From Ricinus communis (lineage: Eukaryota > Streptophyta > Magnoliopsida > Malpighiales > Euphorbiaceae), in assembly GCF_019578655.1 (NCBI RefSeq), contig NC_063259.1, positions 9,164,001-9,228,000 of the forward strand: a stretch of 64,000 nt of DNA. The letters run 5' to 3'. Under the pieces are notes generated by a model that worked only from the letters and a program-made list of their open reading frames with translations, did not search any database and was not told the DNA's origin. A program made the position numbers and the translations under genes. Below, one piece after another: positions 1-15,514 of this stretch (position 1 is the stretch's first letter; every line of letters begins with the position of its first letter).

Positions 1-2999
1 TTTTCATACGAGAAAACAACCCCGTTAAAGGGGTATGTTTGTCAATATTAGAAAATAACCCCGAAAGAGGGGTATGTTTGTCAATATTAGAAAATAACAC
101 CGAAAGAGGGGTATGTTTGTCAATATTTGGAAACAACCCCGTAAGAGGGGTATATCTTTCAACATGAGAAAACAAACCTAAAAAAGTGGTAAGTTTTTTT
201 AACACGAGAGGACAACCCCATAGGAGGGGTATATTTACCAATATTAGACAACAATCCCGGAAGAGGGGTATATTTGTCAATATTAGATAACAACCTCGTA
301 AGAAGGGTATATCTTTCGACATGAGAAAATAGCTCCAAAAAAGTGGTATATTTTAATACGAGAAAACAACCCGTACGAGGGGTATATTTGCCAATATTAG
401 AAAACAAACTTGTAAGAAAGGTATATCTTTCAACATCAGAAAACAGCGCCAAAAAAGTGGTATATATTTTAATACGAGAAAACAACCCTGTAATAGGGGT
501 ATATTTCTGAATATGAGAAAACAACCCATTAAGAGGGGTATGTTTGTCATTATTAGAAAACAACCCCGTAAGAGGGGTATATCTTTTAACATGAGAGAAC
601 AACCCCAAAATAGTGGAATTTTTGTCAACATGAGAAAATAACCCCGTAAGAGGGGTATATCTTTCAACATGACAAAATAACCCCGTTAGAAGGGTAAATT
701 TGTCAAAATTAGAAAATAATTCCGTAAAAGAAGTATATCTTTCAACATGAGAAAAAACCCCAAAATAGTGGAATTTTTGTCAACATGAGAAAACAACCCA
801 GTAAGAGGGGTATATTAGAAAATAACCCCGTAAGAGGGGTATATCTTTCAACATGAGAAAACTACCCCAAAAAAGTGGTATATTTGTCAATTTGACAAAA
901 CAACCCCGTAAGAGGGGTAAATTTGTCAAAATTAGAAAATAATTCCGTAAAAGAGATATATCTTTTAACAAGAGAAAACAACCCGAAAAAAGAAGTATAT
1001 TTTTAATACGAGAAAACAACCCTTCATGAGGGATATACTTGTCAATATTAGAAAACAACCCCGTAAGAGGGGTATATTTGTCAATATTAGAAAACAACCC
1101 CGTAAGAGGGGTATATTATTCAACATGGTAAAACAACCACACAAAAGTGGTATATTTATCAATATGAGAAACACAACCCCGTAAAGGGTGTATATTTGTC
1201 AAAATTAGAAAACAACCCCGTAAGTGGGGTATATATTTCAACATGAGAAAACAACTCCAAAAAAGTGGTATATTTGTCAATATGAGAACACAATGCCGTA
1301 AGAGGGATATATCTTTCAACATGAGAAAATAACCCTGTAAGAGGGGTAAATTTGTCAATAATTAGAAAACAATTCCGTAAAAGAGGTATATCTTTCAACA
1401 TGAGAAAACATTTCCGTAAAAGAGGTATATCTTTCAACATGAGAAAACAACCCCAAAAAAGTAGTATATTTTTTAATACGAGAAAATAACCCCTCAAGAG
1501 GGATATATTTGTTAATATTAGAGAACAACCCCGTAAGAGGGGTCTGTTTGTCAATATTAGAAAATAACTCCGTAAGAGGGGTATATCATTCAACATGGTA
1601 AAACAGCCCCAAAAAAGTGATATATTTATCAATATGAGAAACATAACCCCGTAATAGGGGAATATTTGTCAATATTAGAAAACAACTACGTAAGTAGGGT
1701 ATATTAGTCAATATTAGAAAACAACCCCGTAAGAGGGTATATTTGTCAATATTAGTAAACAACTCCGTAATAGTAGTATATCATTCAAAATAAGAAGACA
1801 AGCCCAAAAAAGTGGTATATCTGTCAATATAAGGAAACAGCCCCGTAAAAAGGAGTATATTTGTAAATATGAGAAAACAATCCCGTAAGAGGGGTATATT
1901 TGTCAATATTAGAAAATAACCCCGCAAGAGTGGTATAATTGTCAATGTTAGAAAAATAAACCCCATAAAAGGGGTACATCTTTCAATATTAGAAAACTAC
2001 CCCAAAAAAGTGGTATGTTTATAAATATGAGAAAACATCCCCGTAAGTAGGGTATATTTGTCAATTTTAGAAAATAACCCCGTAAGAGGGGTATATCATT
2101 CAACGTGAGAAAATAACCCCAAAAAATTGGTATATTTATCAATATGAGAAAAGAACCCCGTAAGAGGGGTATATTTGTCAGTATTAGAAAACAACCTTGT
2201 AAGAGGGGTATATTTGTCAAAACTAGAGAACAACCCCGTAAGAGGGGTATATCTTTCAACATAAGAAAACAACACGAGAAAAGTGTTATATTTGTCAAGA
2301 TGAGAAAACAACCCCGTAAGGGGGGTATATTTGTCAATATTAGAAGACAACCCCGTAAGAGGGGTAAGTCTTTCAACATGAGAAAACAACCCCACAAAAA
2401 TGGTATATTCTTAAATACAAGAAAACAACCCCTTTAGAGGGGTATATTTGTAATTATTAGAAAATAACCCCATAAGAGGGCTATATTGGTCTATATTATA
2501 AAATAATCCTGTAAGAGGATTTTATTTATCAATATTAGAAAACCACCCCATAACTAGGCTATATCTTTCAACATAAGAAAACAACCCCAGAAAAGAAGAA
2601 TATTTGTAGATCCGAGAAAACAACCCCATAAGAGGGGTATATATGTCAATATTAGAAAATAACCCCGGAAGAGTGGTATATTCGTCAATATTAGAAAACA
2701 ATCCCGTAAGAGGGGTATATTTGTCAATATTAGAAAACAACCTCGTAAGAGGGGTATATTTGTCAATATTAGAAAACAACCCAATAAGTGGGGTATATCC
2801 TTCAAAAAGAGAAAACAACGCCAAAAAAGTGGTATATTGGTCAATATAAGAAAACAACCTCGTAAGAGGGGTATATTTGTCAATATTAGAAAACAACCCC
2901 GTAAGAGGGGTATATCTTTCAATATGAGAAAACAACCCAAAAAAGGGGTATATTTTTCAACATGAGAAAACAACCCCAAAAAAGTGGTATATCTTTTCA

Positions 3000-3931
3000 T
3001 ACGAGAACACAACTCCGTAAGTAGGGTATATTAGTCAATATTAGAAAAGAACCCCGTAAGAGGAGTATAACTGTCAACATGAGAACATAACCTCGTAAGA
3101 GGGTTATATTTGTCAATATAAGAAAACAACCCCATAAGAGGTGTATATGCATCAATATTACAAAACAACCTCGTAAGATGGGTATATGTTTCAACATTAG
3201 AAAACAACCCTAAAAATGTGGTAAATTTTCAATATGAGAAAATAACCCCGTAAGAGGGGTACATCTTTCAACATGAGGAAACAACCCCAAAGAAGTGGGA
3301 TATTTGTCAATATAGGAAAACAACCTCGTAAGAGGGGTATATTTGTCAATATTAGAAAACAACCCCGTAAGAGGGGTATATCTTTCAACATGAGAAAATA
3401 ACCCAAAAAAGGGGTATATTTTTCAACATGAGAAAACAACCCCAAAAAAGTGGTATATCTTTTCATACGAGAAAACAACTCCGTAAGTAGGGTATATTAG
3501 TCAATATTATAAAACAACCTCGTAAGAGGAGTATAACTGTCAATATGAGAACATAACCTCGTAAGAGGGTTATATTTGTCAATATAAGAAAACAACCCCA
3601 TAAGAGGTGTATATGTATCAATATTACAAAACAACCTCGTAAGATGGGTATATGTTTCAACATTAGAAAACAACCCTAGAAAAGTGGTAAATTTTCAATA
3701 TGAGAAAATAACCCCGTAAGAGGGGTACATCTTTCAACATGAGGAAACAACCCTAAAGAAGTGGGATATTTGTCAATATAGGAAAACAACCTCGTAAGAG
3801 GGGTATATTTGTCAATATTAGAAAACAACCCCGTAAGAGGGGTATATCTTTCAACATGAGAAAACAACCCAAAAAAGGGGTATATTTTTCAACATGAGAA
3901 AACAACCCCAAAAAAGTGGTATATCTTTTCA
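3000..3931 (+). repeat. 12-monomer higher-order repeat, 466 bp, two copies plus a partial third
   Basis: A landmark monomer reading CTCCGTAAGTAGGG followed by TATATTAGTCA recurs near 3008, 3474 and 3940, always 466 bases apart (12 monomers less two bases). The order of variant monomers between the landmarks is the same in the first two copies. The third, after 3932, drifts within about 130 bp. This is a local amplification unit inside the main array. Confidence 0.85.
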
Positions 3932-6900
3932 TACGAGAAAACTACTCCGTAAGTAGGGTATATTAGTCATTATTAGAAAATGACCCCGTAAGAGGGGTAT
4001 AACTGTCAATATGAGAAAATAACCCCATAAGAGGGGTATATTTGTTAATATAAGAAAACAAACGCGTAAGAGGTGTATAATTGTCAATATCAAAAATAAC
4101 CCTGTAAGAATGGTATATTTGGTAATATAAGAAAACCACCGCGTAAGAGGGGTATATTTGTCAATATTAGAAAACAACCCCATAAGAGGGGTATATCTTT
4201 CAAAATGAGAAACCAATGCCAAAAAAGTGGTATATTGGTCAATTTGGAAAACAAGCCCGTAATAGGGGTATATTTGTTAATATTAGAAAACATCACCGTA
4301 AGAGAGGTATATCTTTCAACATGAGAAAATAATCCCAAAAAAGTGATATATTTGTCTACATGAGAAGACAACCCTGTAAGAGGGGTATATTTGTCAATAT
4401 TAGAAAAAACCCCGTAAGAGGGATATATCTTTCAACATGAGAAAACAATCCCAAAGAAGTGGTATATGCGTCAATATGAGAAGACAACCCCGTAAGAGGG
4501 GTATATTTGTCATTATTAGAAAACAACCCCGTAAGAGGTGTATATCTTTCAATATGTGAAAACAATCCAAAAAAAGTGGTATATTTTTTAATACAAGAAG
4601 ACAACCCCGTAAGTGGGGTATATTAGTCAATATTAGAAAACAACCTCGTAAGAGTGGTATTATTATCAATATGAGAAAATGACCCCGTAAGAGGGGTAAA
4701 TTTGTCAATATAAGAAAACAACCCCGTAAGAGGGCTATATTTGTCAATATTAGAAAACAACCCCGTAAGAGGGGTATCTCTTTCAACATGAGAAAACGAC
4801 CCCAAAAAAGTGGTATATTTGTCAATATGAGAAAATAACCTCGTAAGAGGGTTATATTTGTCAATATAAGAAAACAACCGCATAAGAGGGGTATCTGTGT
4901 CAATATTACAAAACAACCTCGTAAGAGGGGTATATCTTTCAACATTTGAAAACAATCCCAAAAAAGTGGTAAATTTTCAATATGAGAAAATAACCCCGTA
5001 AGAGGGGTACAAGAAAACCCCCTAAAAGGGGTATATCTTTCAATATTAGAAAACTACACCAAAAAAGTGGTATGTTTGTCAATATGAGAAAACAACCCCG
5101 TAAATGGGGTATATTTGTAAATATTAGAGAACAACCCCGTAAGAGGGGTATATCTTTCAACATAAGAAAACAACGCGAAAAAGTGTTATATTTGTCAAGA
5201 TGAGAAAACAACCCCGTAAGAGGGGTATATTTGTCAATATTAGAAGACAACCCCGTAAGAGGGAAAAATCCTTCAACATAACATAACAACCCCACAAAAA
5301 TGGTATATTTTTAAATACAAGAAAACAACCCCTTTAGAGGGGTGTATTTGTAATTATTAGAAAATAATCCCGTAAGAGGGTTATATTGGTTAATATTAGA
5401 AAATAATCCTGTAAGAGGATTGTATTTGTCAATATTAGAAAACCACCCCATAACTAGGCTATATCTTTCAACATAAGAAAACAACCCCAAAATAGGAGAA
5501 TATTTGTAGATTTGAGAAAACAACCCCGTAAGAGGGGTATATATGTCAATATTAGAAAAAAACCCCGGAAGAGTGGTATATTCGTCAATATTAGAAAAGA
5601 AGCCCGTAAGATTGGTATATCTTTCAACATGAGAAAACAACCCTGAAAAAGTAGTATATTTTTCAATATGAGAAAACAACCCCGTAAGGGTATATTTGTC
5701 ATTATTACAAAACAACCTCGTAAGAGGGGTATGTCTTTCAACATGAGAAAACAACCCCAAAAAACTGCTATATTTGTCAATATGAGAAAACAACCCCCTA
5801 AGAAGGGAATATTTGTCAATATTAGAGAATAACCCCGTAAGAGGGGTATATCTTTCCACATGAGAAAACAAACCCAAAAAAGTGGTATATTTTTTATTAC
5901 GAGAAAACAACCCCGTAATAGGGGTATATTTGTCAATATTACAATACAACCCCGTAAGAGGTGTATATCTTTCAATATGAGAAAACAACCCCAAAAAAGT
6001 GGTATATTTGTCAATATGAGAAAACAACCCCGTAAGAGGGTCATATTTATCACTATGAGAAAACAATCCCGTAAGAGGGGTATATTTGTCAAAATTAGAA
6101 AACAATTCCGTAAAAGAGGTATATCTTTCAACATGAGAAAACATTCCCGTAAGAGGGGTATATTTTTCAATATGAGAAAATATTCCCGTAAGAGGGGTAT
6201 ATTTGTCAATATTGGAAAACAAACCCGTTAGAGGGGTATATTTGTCAATATTAGAAAATAACCTCGTAAGAGGTATATATCTTTCAACATAAGATAACAA
6301 CCCAAAAAAAGTGTTATATATGTTAATACGAGAAATCAACCCCGTAAGAGTAGTATATTTATCTATATTAGAAAACAACACCGTAAGAGAGGTATATCTT
6401 TCAAAATTAGAAAACAACCCTAAAAAAGTAGTATATTTGTCAATATGAGAAAACAATCGTGTAAGAGGGGTATATTTATCAATATTAGAAAACAACCCCG
6501 CAAGATAGGTATATAAATCAGCATGAGAAAACAACCCCATAAAAGTAGTATATTTTCTAATTCGACTAAATATCCCCGCTAGAGGGGTATATTTATCAAT
6601 ATTAGAAAGCAACCCCGTAAGAAGGGTATATTTGTCAATACAAAAATAACCCCGTAAGAGGGGTATATTTGTCAATATTAGAGAATAACCCCGTAAGTGC
6701 GGTATATTTTGAAACATAAGGAAACAACCCCAAAAAAGTGGAATATTTGTCAATACAAGAAAACAGCCCCGTAAGAGGGGTATATTTGTCAATATTAGAA
6801 AATAACCCCGTAAGAGGGGTATATCTTTCAACATGAGAAAACGACCCAAAATAAGTGGTATATATTTTAATATGAGAAATCAACCCCGTAAGAGGGGTAT

Positions 6901-8420
6901 ATTTGTCATTATTAGAAAACAACCCCGTAAGAGTGGTATATTTGTCAATATTAGAAAACAACCCAAAAATGTGGTATATTTTTTAACAAGAGAAAAGAAC
7001 CCCGAAAGAGGTATATATTTATTAATATTAGAAAACAACCCTGTTAGAGGGGTATGTTTGTCAATATTAAATACAACCCCGTAAGAGGGGTATATCTTTC
7101 AACATGAGAAAACATCCCCAAAAAACTTGTATATTTGTCAACATGAGAACACAACCCCGTAAGAAGGGTATATTTGTCAATATTAGAAAACAACCCCGTA
7201 AGAGGTGTATATCTTTTAACAAGAGAAAACAACCCTAAAAAGGTGGCATATTTGTCAACATGAGACAACATCCACGTAAGAGGGGTATGTTTGTCAATAT
7301 TAGAAAACAACCCTTTAAGAGGGGTATATCTTTCAACATGAGAAAACAACCCAAAAAAAGAGGTATATTTTTCAACATTAGAAAAGAACCCCAAAAAAGT
7401 GGTATATCTTTTAATCTGAGAAAACCACTTCGTAAGCAGGGCATATTAGTCAATATTAGAAAACAACCCCGTAACAGGGGTATAACTGTCAATATGAGAA
7501 AATAACCCTGCAAGAAGGGTATATTTGTCAATTTGACAAAACAACCCCGTAAGAGCTGTATATTTGTCAATATGAGAAAACAACCCCGTAAGAGGGTCAT
7601 ATTTGTCAATATGAGAAAATAATCCTGTAAGAGGAGTATATTTGTCAATATTAGAAAATAACCCCGTAAGAGAGGTATATTTATCAATATGAGAAAACAT
7701 TCCCGTAAGAGGGGTATATTTGTCAATATTAGAAAACAACCCCGTAAGAGGGGTATATTTGTGAATATTAGAAAACAACCTCATAAGAGGTATATATCTT
7801 TCAACTTAAGATAACAACCCAAAAAAAGTGTTATGTATTTTAATACGAGAAATCAACCCCGTAAGAGTGGTGTATTTATCTATATTAGAAAACAACTCCG
7901 TAAGAGAGGTATATCTTTCAAAATTAGAAAACAACCCCAAAAAAGTAGTATATTTGTCAATATGAGAAAACAACCCTGTAAGAGGGGTATATTTATCAAT
8001 ATTAGAAAACAACCCCGCAAGATAGGTATATAAATCAGCATGAGAAAACAACCCCATAAAAGTAGTATATTTTCTAATTCGACTAAATATCCCCGTAAGA
8101 GGGGTATATTTGTCAATATTAGAAAACAACCCCGTAAGAAGGGTATATTTGTCAATACAAAAATAACCCCGTAAGAGGGGTATATTTGTCAATATTAGAC
8201 AACAACCCCGTAAGTGGGGTATATTTTGAAACATAGGAAACAACCCCAAAAAAGTGGAATATTTGTCAATATAAGAAAACTACCGTAAGAGGGGTATATT
8301 TGTCAATATTAGAAAACAACCCCGTAAGAGGGGTATATCTTTCAACATGAGAAAACAACCCAAAAAAAGAGGTATATTTTTCAACATTAGAAAAGAACCC
8401 CAAAAAAGTGGTATATCTTT

Positions 8421-10646
8421 TAATTTGAGAAAACAACTCCGTAAGTAGGGTATATTAGTCAATATTAGAAAACAACCCCGTAAGAGGGGTATAACTGTCA
8501 ATATGAGAAAATAACCCTGCAAGAGGGGTATATTTGTCAATTTGACAAAACAACCACGTAAGAGCTGTATATTTCTCAATATGAGAAAACAATCCCGTAA
8601 GAGGGGTATATTTGTCAACAGCCGCGTAAGTGGGATATATTTGTCAATATTAGAAAATAACCCAATAAGAGGGGTATATCCTTCAAAATGAGAAAACAAA
8701 GCCAAAAAGTGGTATATTGGTCAATATGAGAAAAGAACCTCGTAAGTGGGGTATATTTGTCAATATTAGAAAACAACCCCGTAAGAGGGGTATATTTTTC
8801 AACATGACAAAACAACGCCAAAAAAGTGGTATATCTTTTAATACGAGAAAACAACTCCGTAAGTAGGGTATATTAGTCAATATTAGAAAACAACCCCGTA
8901 AGAAGGGTATATTTGTCAATACAAAAATAACCCCGTAAGAGGGGTGTATTTGTCAATATTAGAAAACAACCCCGTAAGTGGGGTATATTTTGAAACATAA
9001 GGAAACAACCCTAAAAAGTGGAATATTTGTCAATATAAGAAAACAACCCCGTAAGAGGGGTATATTTGTCAATATTAGAAAACAACCCCGTAAGAGTGGT
9101 ATATTTGTCAATATAAGAAAATAACCCAAAAATGTGGTATATTTTTTAACAAGAGAAAAGAACCCCGAAAGAGGTATATATTTGTTAATATTAGAAAACA
9201 ACCCTGTAAGAGGGGTATATTTAATATTAGAAAACAACCCCGTAAGAGGGGTATATCTTTCAACATGAGAAAACATCCCTAAAAAACTTGTATATTTGTC
9301 AACATGAGAAAACAACCCCGTAAGAGGGGTATATCTTTCAACAAGAGAAAACAACCCTAAAAAGGTGGCATATTTGTCAACATGAGACAACATCCACGTA
9401 AGAGGGGTATGTTTGTCAATATTAAATAATAACCCCGTAAGAGGGGTATATCTTTCAACATGAGAAAACAACCCAAAAAAGGAGGTATATTTTTCAACAT
9501 TAGAAAAGAACCCCAAAAAAGTGGTATATCTTTTAATTTGAGAAAACAACTCCGTAAGTAGGGTATATTAGTCAATATTAGAAAACATCCTCGTAAGAGG
9601 GGTATAACTGTCAATATGAGAAAATAACCCTGCAAGAGGGGTATATTTATCAATTTGACAAAACAACCACGTAAGAGCTGTATATTTCTCAATATGAGAA
9701 AACAATCTCGTAAGAGGGGTATATTTGTCAACAGCCGCGTAAGTGGGATATATTTGTCAATATTAGAAAACAACCCAATAAGAGGGGTATATCCTTCAAA
9801 ATGAGAAAACAACGCCAAAAAGTGGTATATTGGTCAATATGAGAAAAAAACCTCGTAAGTGGGGTATTTTTGTCAATATTAGAAAACAACCCCGTAAGAG
9901 GGGTATATTTTTCAACATGAGAAAACAACGCCAAAAAAGTGGTATATCTTTTAATACGAGAAAATAACTCCGTAAGTAGGGTATATTAGTCAATATTAGA
10001 AAACAACCCCGTAAGAAGGGTATATTTGTCAATACAAAAATAACCCCGTAAGAGGGGTGTATTTGTCAATATTAGAAAGCAACCCCGTAAGTGGGGTATA
10101 TTTTGAAACATAAGGAAACAACCCCAAAAAAGTGGAATATTTGTCAATATAAGAAAACAACCCCGTAAGAGGGGTATATTTGTCAATATTAGAAAACAAC
10201 ACAAAAATGTGGTATATTTTTTAACAAGAGAAAAGAACCCCGAAAGAGGTATATATTTGTTAATATTAGAAAATAACCCTGTAAGAGGGGTATGTTTAAT
10301 ATTAGAAAACAACCCCGTAAGAGGGGTATATCTTTCAACATGAGAAAACATCCCCAAAAAACTTGTATATTTGTCAACATGAGAAAACAACCCCGTAAGA
10401 GGGGTATATTTGTCAATATTAGAAAATAACCCCGTAAAATGGGTATATCTTTCAACAAGAGAAAACAACCCTAAAAAGGTGGCATATTTGTCAACATGGG
10501 ACAACATCCACGTAAAAGGGGTATGTTTGTCAATATTAAATAATAACCCCGTAAGAGGGGTATATCTTTCAACATGAGAAAACAACCCAAAAAAGAGGTA
10601 TATTTTTCAACATTAGAAAAGAACCCCAAAAAAGTGGTATATCTTT
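8421..10646 (+). repeat. 1113-bp higher-order repeat, two full copies plus a partial third
   Basis: The landmark TAATTTGAG recurs at 8421, 9534 and 10647, exactly 1113 bases apart each time. A second landmark, CAACAGCCGCGTAAGTGGG, recurs near 8617 and 9730 with the same spacing. 1113 is about 28.5 monomers, so the unit includes shortened monomers that act as private markers. A related but differently spaced copy precedes it, with the landmark at 7412. Confidence 0.85.
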
Positions 10647-13600
10647 TAATTTGAGAAAACAACTCCGTAAGTAGGGTATATTAGTAAATATTAGAAAACA
10701 ACCCTGTAAGAGGGGTATAACTGTCAATATGAGAAAATAACCCTGCAAGAGGGGGTATATTTGTCAATTTGACAAAACAACCACATAAGAGCTGTATATT
10801 TGTCAATATGAGAAAATAATCCCGTAAGAGGGGTATATTTGTCAATATTAGAAAATAATTGCGTAAGTGGGATATATTTATAAATATTAGAAAACAACCC
10901 AATAAGAGGGGTATATCCTTCAAAATGAGAAAACAACGCCAAAAGTGGTATATTGGTCAATATGAGAAAAGTACCTCATAAGTGGGGTATATTTGTCAAT
11001 ATTAGAAAACAACCCCGTAAGAGGGGTATATTTTTCAACATGAGAAAACAATGCCAAAAAAGTGGTATATTGGTCAATTTGGAAAAACAATCCCGTAAGA
11101 GGGGTATATTTGTTAATATTAGAAAACATCCCCGTAAGAGAGGTATATCTTTCAACATGAGAAAACAATTCCAAAAAAGTGATATATTTGTCTACATGAG
11201 AAGACAACCCTGTAAGAGGGGTATATTGGTCAATATTAGAAAAAACCTTGTAAGAAGGATATATCGTTCAACATGAGAAAACAAACCCAAAGAAGTGGTA
11301 TATGCGTCAATATGAGAAGACAACCCCGTAAGAGGGGTATATTTATCATTATTAGAAAACAACCCCGTAAGAAGTGTATATCTTTCAATATGTGAAAACA
11401 ATCCAAAAAAAGTGGTATATTTTTTAATACAAGAAAATAACCCCGTAAGTGGGGTATATTAGTCAATATTAGAAAATAACCTCGTAAGAGTGGTATTATT
11501 ATCAATATGAGAAAATGACCCCGTAAGAGGGCTATATTTTTATCAATATGAGAAAACAACCTCGTAAGAGGGGTATCTCTTTCAACATGAGAGAACGACC
11601 CCAAAAAAGTGGTACATTTGTCAATATGAGAAAATAACCCCGCATAAGAGGAGTATATGTGTCAATATTACAAAACAACCTCGTAAGAGGGGTATATCTT
11701 TCAACATGAGAAAACAACCTCAAAAAGTGGTAAATTTTCAATATGAGAAAATAACCCCGTAAGAGGGGTATATTATTCAACATGACAAAACAACCCCGTA
11801 AGAGGGGTATATTTGTCAATATTAGAAAACAACCCCGTAAGAGGGGTATATCTCTCAATATTAGAATACAACCCCGTAAGAGGGGTATATCTTTTAAGAT
11901 GAGAAAACAACCCCAAAAAACTGGTATATTTTCTAAAATGAGAAAACAACCCAGTAAGAGGGGTATATTTATCAATATTAGAAAACAACCCCGTAAGAGG
12001 GACATATCTTTCAACATGAGAAAACAACCCCAAAAAAGTGGAATATTTGTCAATATGAGAAAACATCCCCGTAAGAGGGGTCTTTTTTTTAATGTTACAA
12101 AACAACCCCGTAAGAGGGGGTATATCTTTCAACATGAGAAAACAACTCAAAAAAGCGGTATATTTGTCAATATAAGAGAACTACCCCGTCAGAGGGGTAT
12201 ATTTATCAATATTAGAAAACAACTGTGTAAGAGGGGGTATATCTTTCAATTTGAGAAAACAACCCCAAAAAAGTGGTAAGTTTTCAATATGAGAAAATAA
12301 CCCCGTAAGAGGTGTACATCTTTCAACATGAGGAAACAATCCCAAAGAAGTGGGATATTTGTCAATATAGGAAAGCAATCCCGTAAGAGGGGTATATTTG
12401 TCAATATTAGTAAACAACCCCATAAAAGGGGTATATCTTTCAACATGAGAAAACAACCCCAAAAAAGTGGTATATTTATCAATATGAGAAAACAATCCTG
12501 CAAGAAGGGTATATTTCTTAATATTAGAAAACAACCCAGTAAAAGGGGCATGTTTGTCAATATTAGAGAACAACCCCGTAAGAGGGGTATATCTTTCAAC
12601 ATGAGAAAACAACCCCAAAATAGTGGTATATTTGTCAACATGAGAAAACAACACAGTAAGAGGGGTATATTTATCAATATTAGAAAATAACCCGTAAGAG
12701 GGTTATATCTTTCAACATGAGAAAACTACCCCAAAAAAGTGCTATATTTGTCAATTTGACAAAACAACCCCGTAAGAGGGGTAAATTTGATAAAATTAGA
12801 AAACAATTCCGTAAAAGAGGTATTTCTTTCAACATGAGAAAAGAAGCCCAAAAAAGTAGTATATTTTTAATACGAGAAAACAACCCCTCAAGAGGGATAT
12901 ATTTGTCAATATTAGAAAACAACCCCGTAAGAGGGGTATATTTATCAATATTAGAAAACAACCCGAGGGGTATATAATTCAACATGGTAAAACAACCCCA
13001 AAAAAGTGGTATATTTATCAATATGAGAAACATAACCCCGTAATAGGGGTATATTTGTCAATATTAGAAAACAACTCCGTAAGTAGGGTATATTAGTCAA
13101 TATTAGAAAACAACCCCGTAAGAGGGTATATTTGTCAATATTAGAAAACAACTCCGTAATAAAGGTACATCTTTCAAAATGAGAAAACAAGCCTAAAAAA
13201 GTGGTATATTTGTCAATATGAGAAAACAACCCCGTAAAAAGGGGTATATTTATAAATATGAGAAACAATCCCGTAAGAGGGGTATATTTGTCAAAATTAG
13301 AAAATAACCCCGTAAGAGTGGTATAATTATCAATGTTAGAAAACAAACCCCCTAAAATGGGTATATCTTTCAATATTAGAAAACTACCCCAAAAAAGTGG
13401 TATGTTTGTCAATATGAGAAAACAACCCCATAAGTGGGGTATATTTGTCAATATTAGAGAACAACCCCGTAAGAGGGGTATATCTTTCAACATAAGAAAA
13501 CAACGCGAAAAAAGTGTTACATTTGTCAAGATGAGAAAACAACCCCGTAAGAGGGGTATATTTGTCATTATTAGAAGACAACCCCATAAGAGGGGTAAAT

Positions 13601-15514
13601 CCTTCAACATAAGAAAACAACCCCATAAAAATAGTATATTTTTAAATACAAGAAAACAACCCCTTTAGAGGGGTGTATTTGTAATTATTAGAAAACAACC
13701 CCGTAAGAGGGTTATATTGGTCAATATTAGAAAATAATCCTGTAAGAGGATTGTATTTGTCAATATTAGAAAACCACCCCATAACTAGGCTATATCTTTC
13801 AACATAAGAGAACAACCCCAAAAAGGGAGAATATTTGTAGATCTGAGAAAACAACCCCATAAGAGGTATATATGTCAATATTAGAAAATAACCCCGGAAG
13901 AGTGGTATATTCGTTAATATTAGAAAACAATCCCGTAAGAGGGGTATATTTGTCAATATTAGAAAATAACCTCGTAAGAGGGGTTTATTTGTCAATATTA
14001 GAAAACAACCCAATAAGAGGGGTATATCCTTCAAAATGAGAAAACAACGCCAAAAAAGTGGTATATTGGTCAATATAAGAAAACAACCTCGTAAGAGTGG
14101 TATATGTCAATATTAGAAAAAAATCCCAGAAGAGTGGTATATTCGTTAATATTAGAAAAGAATCCCGTAAGATTGGTATATCTTTCAACATGAGAAAACA
14201 ACCCTAAAAGAGTAGTATATTTTTCAATATGAGAAAACAACCCCGTAAGGGTATATTTGTCATTATCACAAAACAACCTCGTAAGAGGGGTATGTCTTTC
14301 AACATGAGAAAACAACCCCAAAAAACTGTTATATTTGTCAATATGAGAAAACAACCCCGTAAGAGGGGAATATTTGTCAATATTAGAGAACAACCCCGTA
14401 AGAGGGGTATATCTTTCCACATGACAAAACCACCCCAAAAAAGTAGTATATTTTCTAATATGAGAAAATAACCCCGTAAGAGGGGTATATTTGTCAATAT
14501 TACCATACAACCCCGTAAGAGGTGTATATCTTTCAATATGAGAAAACAACCCCAAAAAATGGAATATTTGTCAATATGAGAAAACAACCCCGTAAGAGGG
14601 TTATATTTGTCAATATCAGAAAAACATCCCGTAAGAGGGGTATATTTGTCAATATTAGAAAACAACACCGTAAGAGGGGTATATTTGTTAATATGAGAAA
14701 ACAATCCCGTAAGAGGGGTATATTTGTCAATATTAGAAAACAACCCCGTAAGAGGGGTATATTTGTCAATATGAGAAAATAATCCCGTAAGAGGGGTATA
14801 TTTGTCCATGTTAGAAAACAACCCCGTAAGAGGGGTATATTTGTCAATATGAGAAAATAATCCCGTAAGAGGGGTATATTTGTCAATATCAGAAAACAAC
14901 CCCGTAAAAGGGGTATATTTGTCAATATGAGAATATAATCCCGTAAGAGGGGTATATTTGTCCATGTTAGAAAACAACCCCGTAAGAGGGGTATATTTGT
15001 CAATATTAGAAAACAACCTCGTAAGAGGTATATATCTTTCAACATAAGATAACAACCCAAAAAAAGTGTTATATATTTTAATACGAAAAATTAACCCCGT
15101 AAGAGTAGTATATTTATCTATATTAGAAAACAACCCTGGAAGAGGGGTATATTTATCAATATTAGAAAACAACCCCGCAAGAGGGGTATATCTATCAGCA
15201 TGAGAAAACAACCCCATAAAAGTGGTATATTTTCTAATTCGACTAAATATCCCCGTAAGAGGGGTATATTTGTGAATAATAGAAAACAACCCCGTAAGAA
15301 GGGTATATTTGTCAATACAGAAATAACCCCGTAAGAGGGGTATATTTGTTGAAGAAAATAAATCTCGTAAAGGTATATTTTAAAAACAATAAGGAAACAA
15401 CTGCAAAGTGTAATATTTATTAACATAAGAGAAACAACTCGAAGAGGGGTATATTTGTCAATATTAGAAAACAACCCCGTAAGAGGGTTATATTCAACCA
15501 GAAAACAACCAAAA

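Noticed and set aside
2144..2437. Plus-strand basic frames (RKQPRKRGIFVNI-like units) as DNA-binding proteins
   Set aside because: These are the same satellite read on the other strand, ended at random by TAG in the GTCAATATTAG tail.
5311..6849. A real repeat protein (512 residues of 13-residue units, like leucine-rich or similar solenoids)
   Set aside because: The period is exactly 13 codons, two overlapping minus-strand frames are open at once, monomer variants ignore codon positions, and the start is arbitrary.
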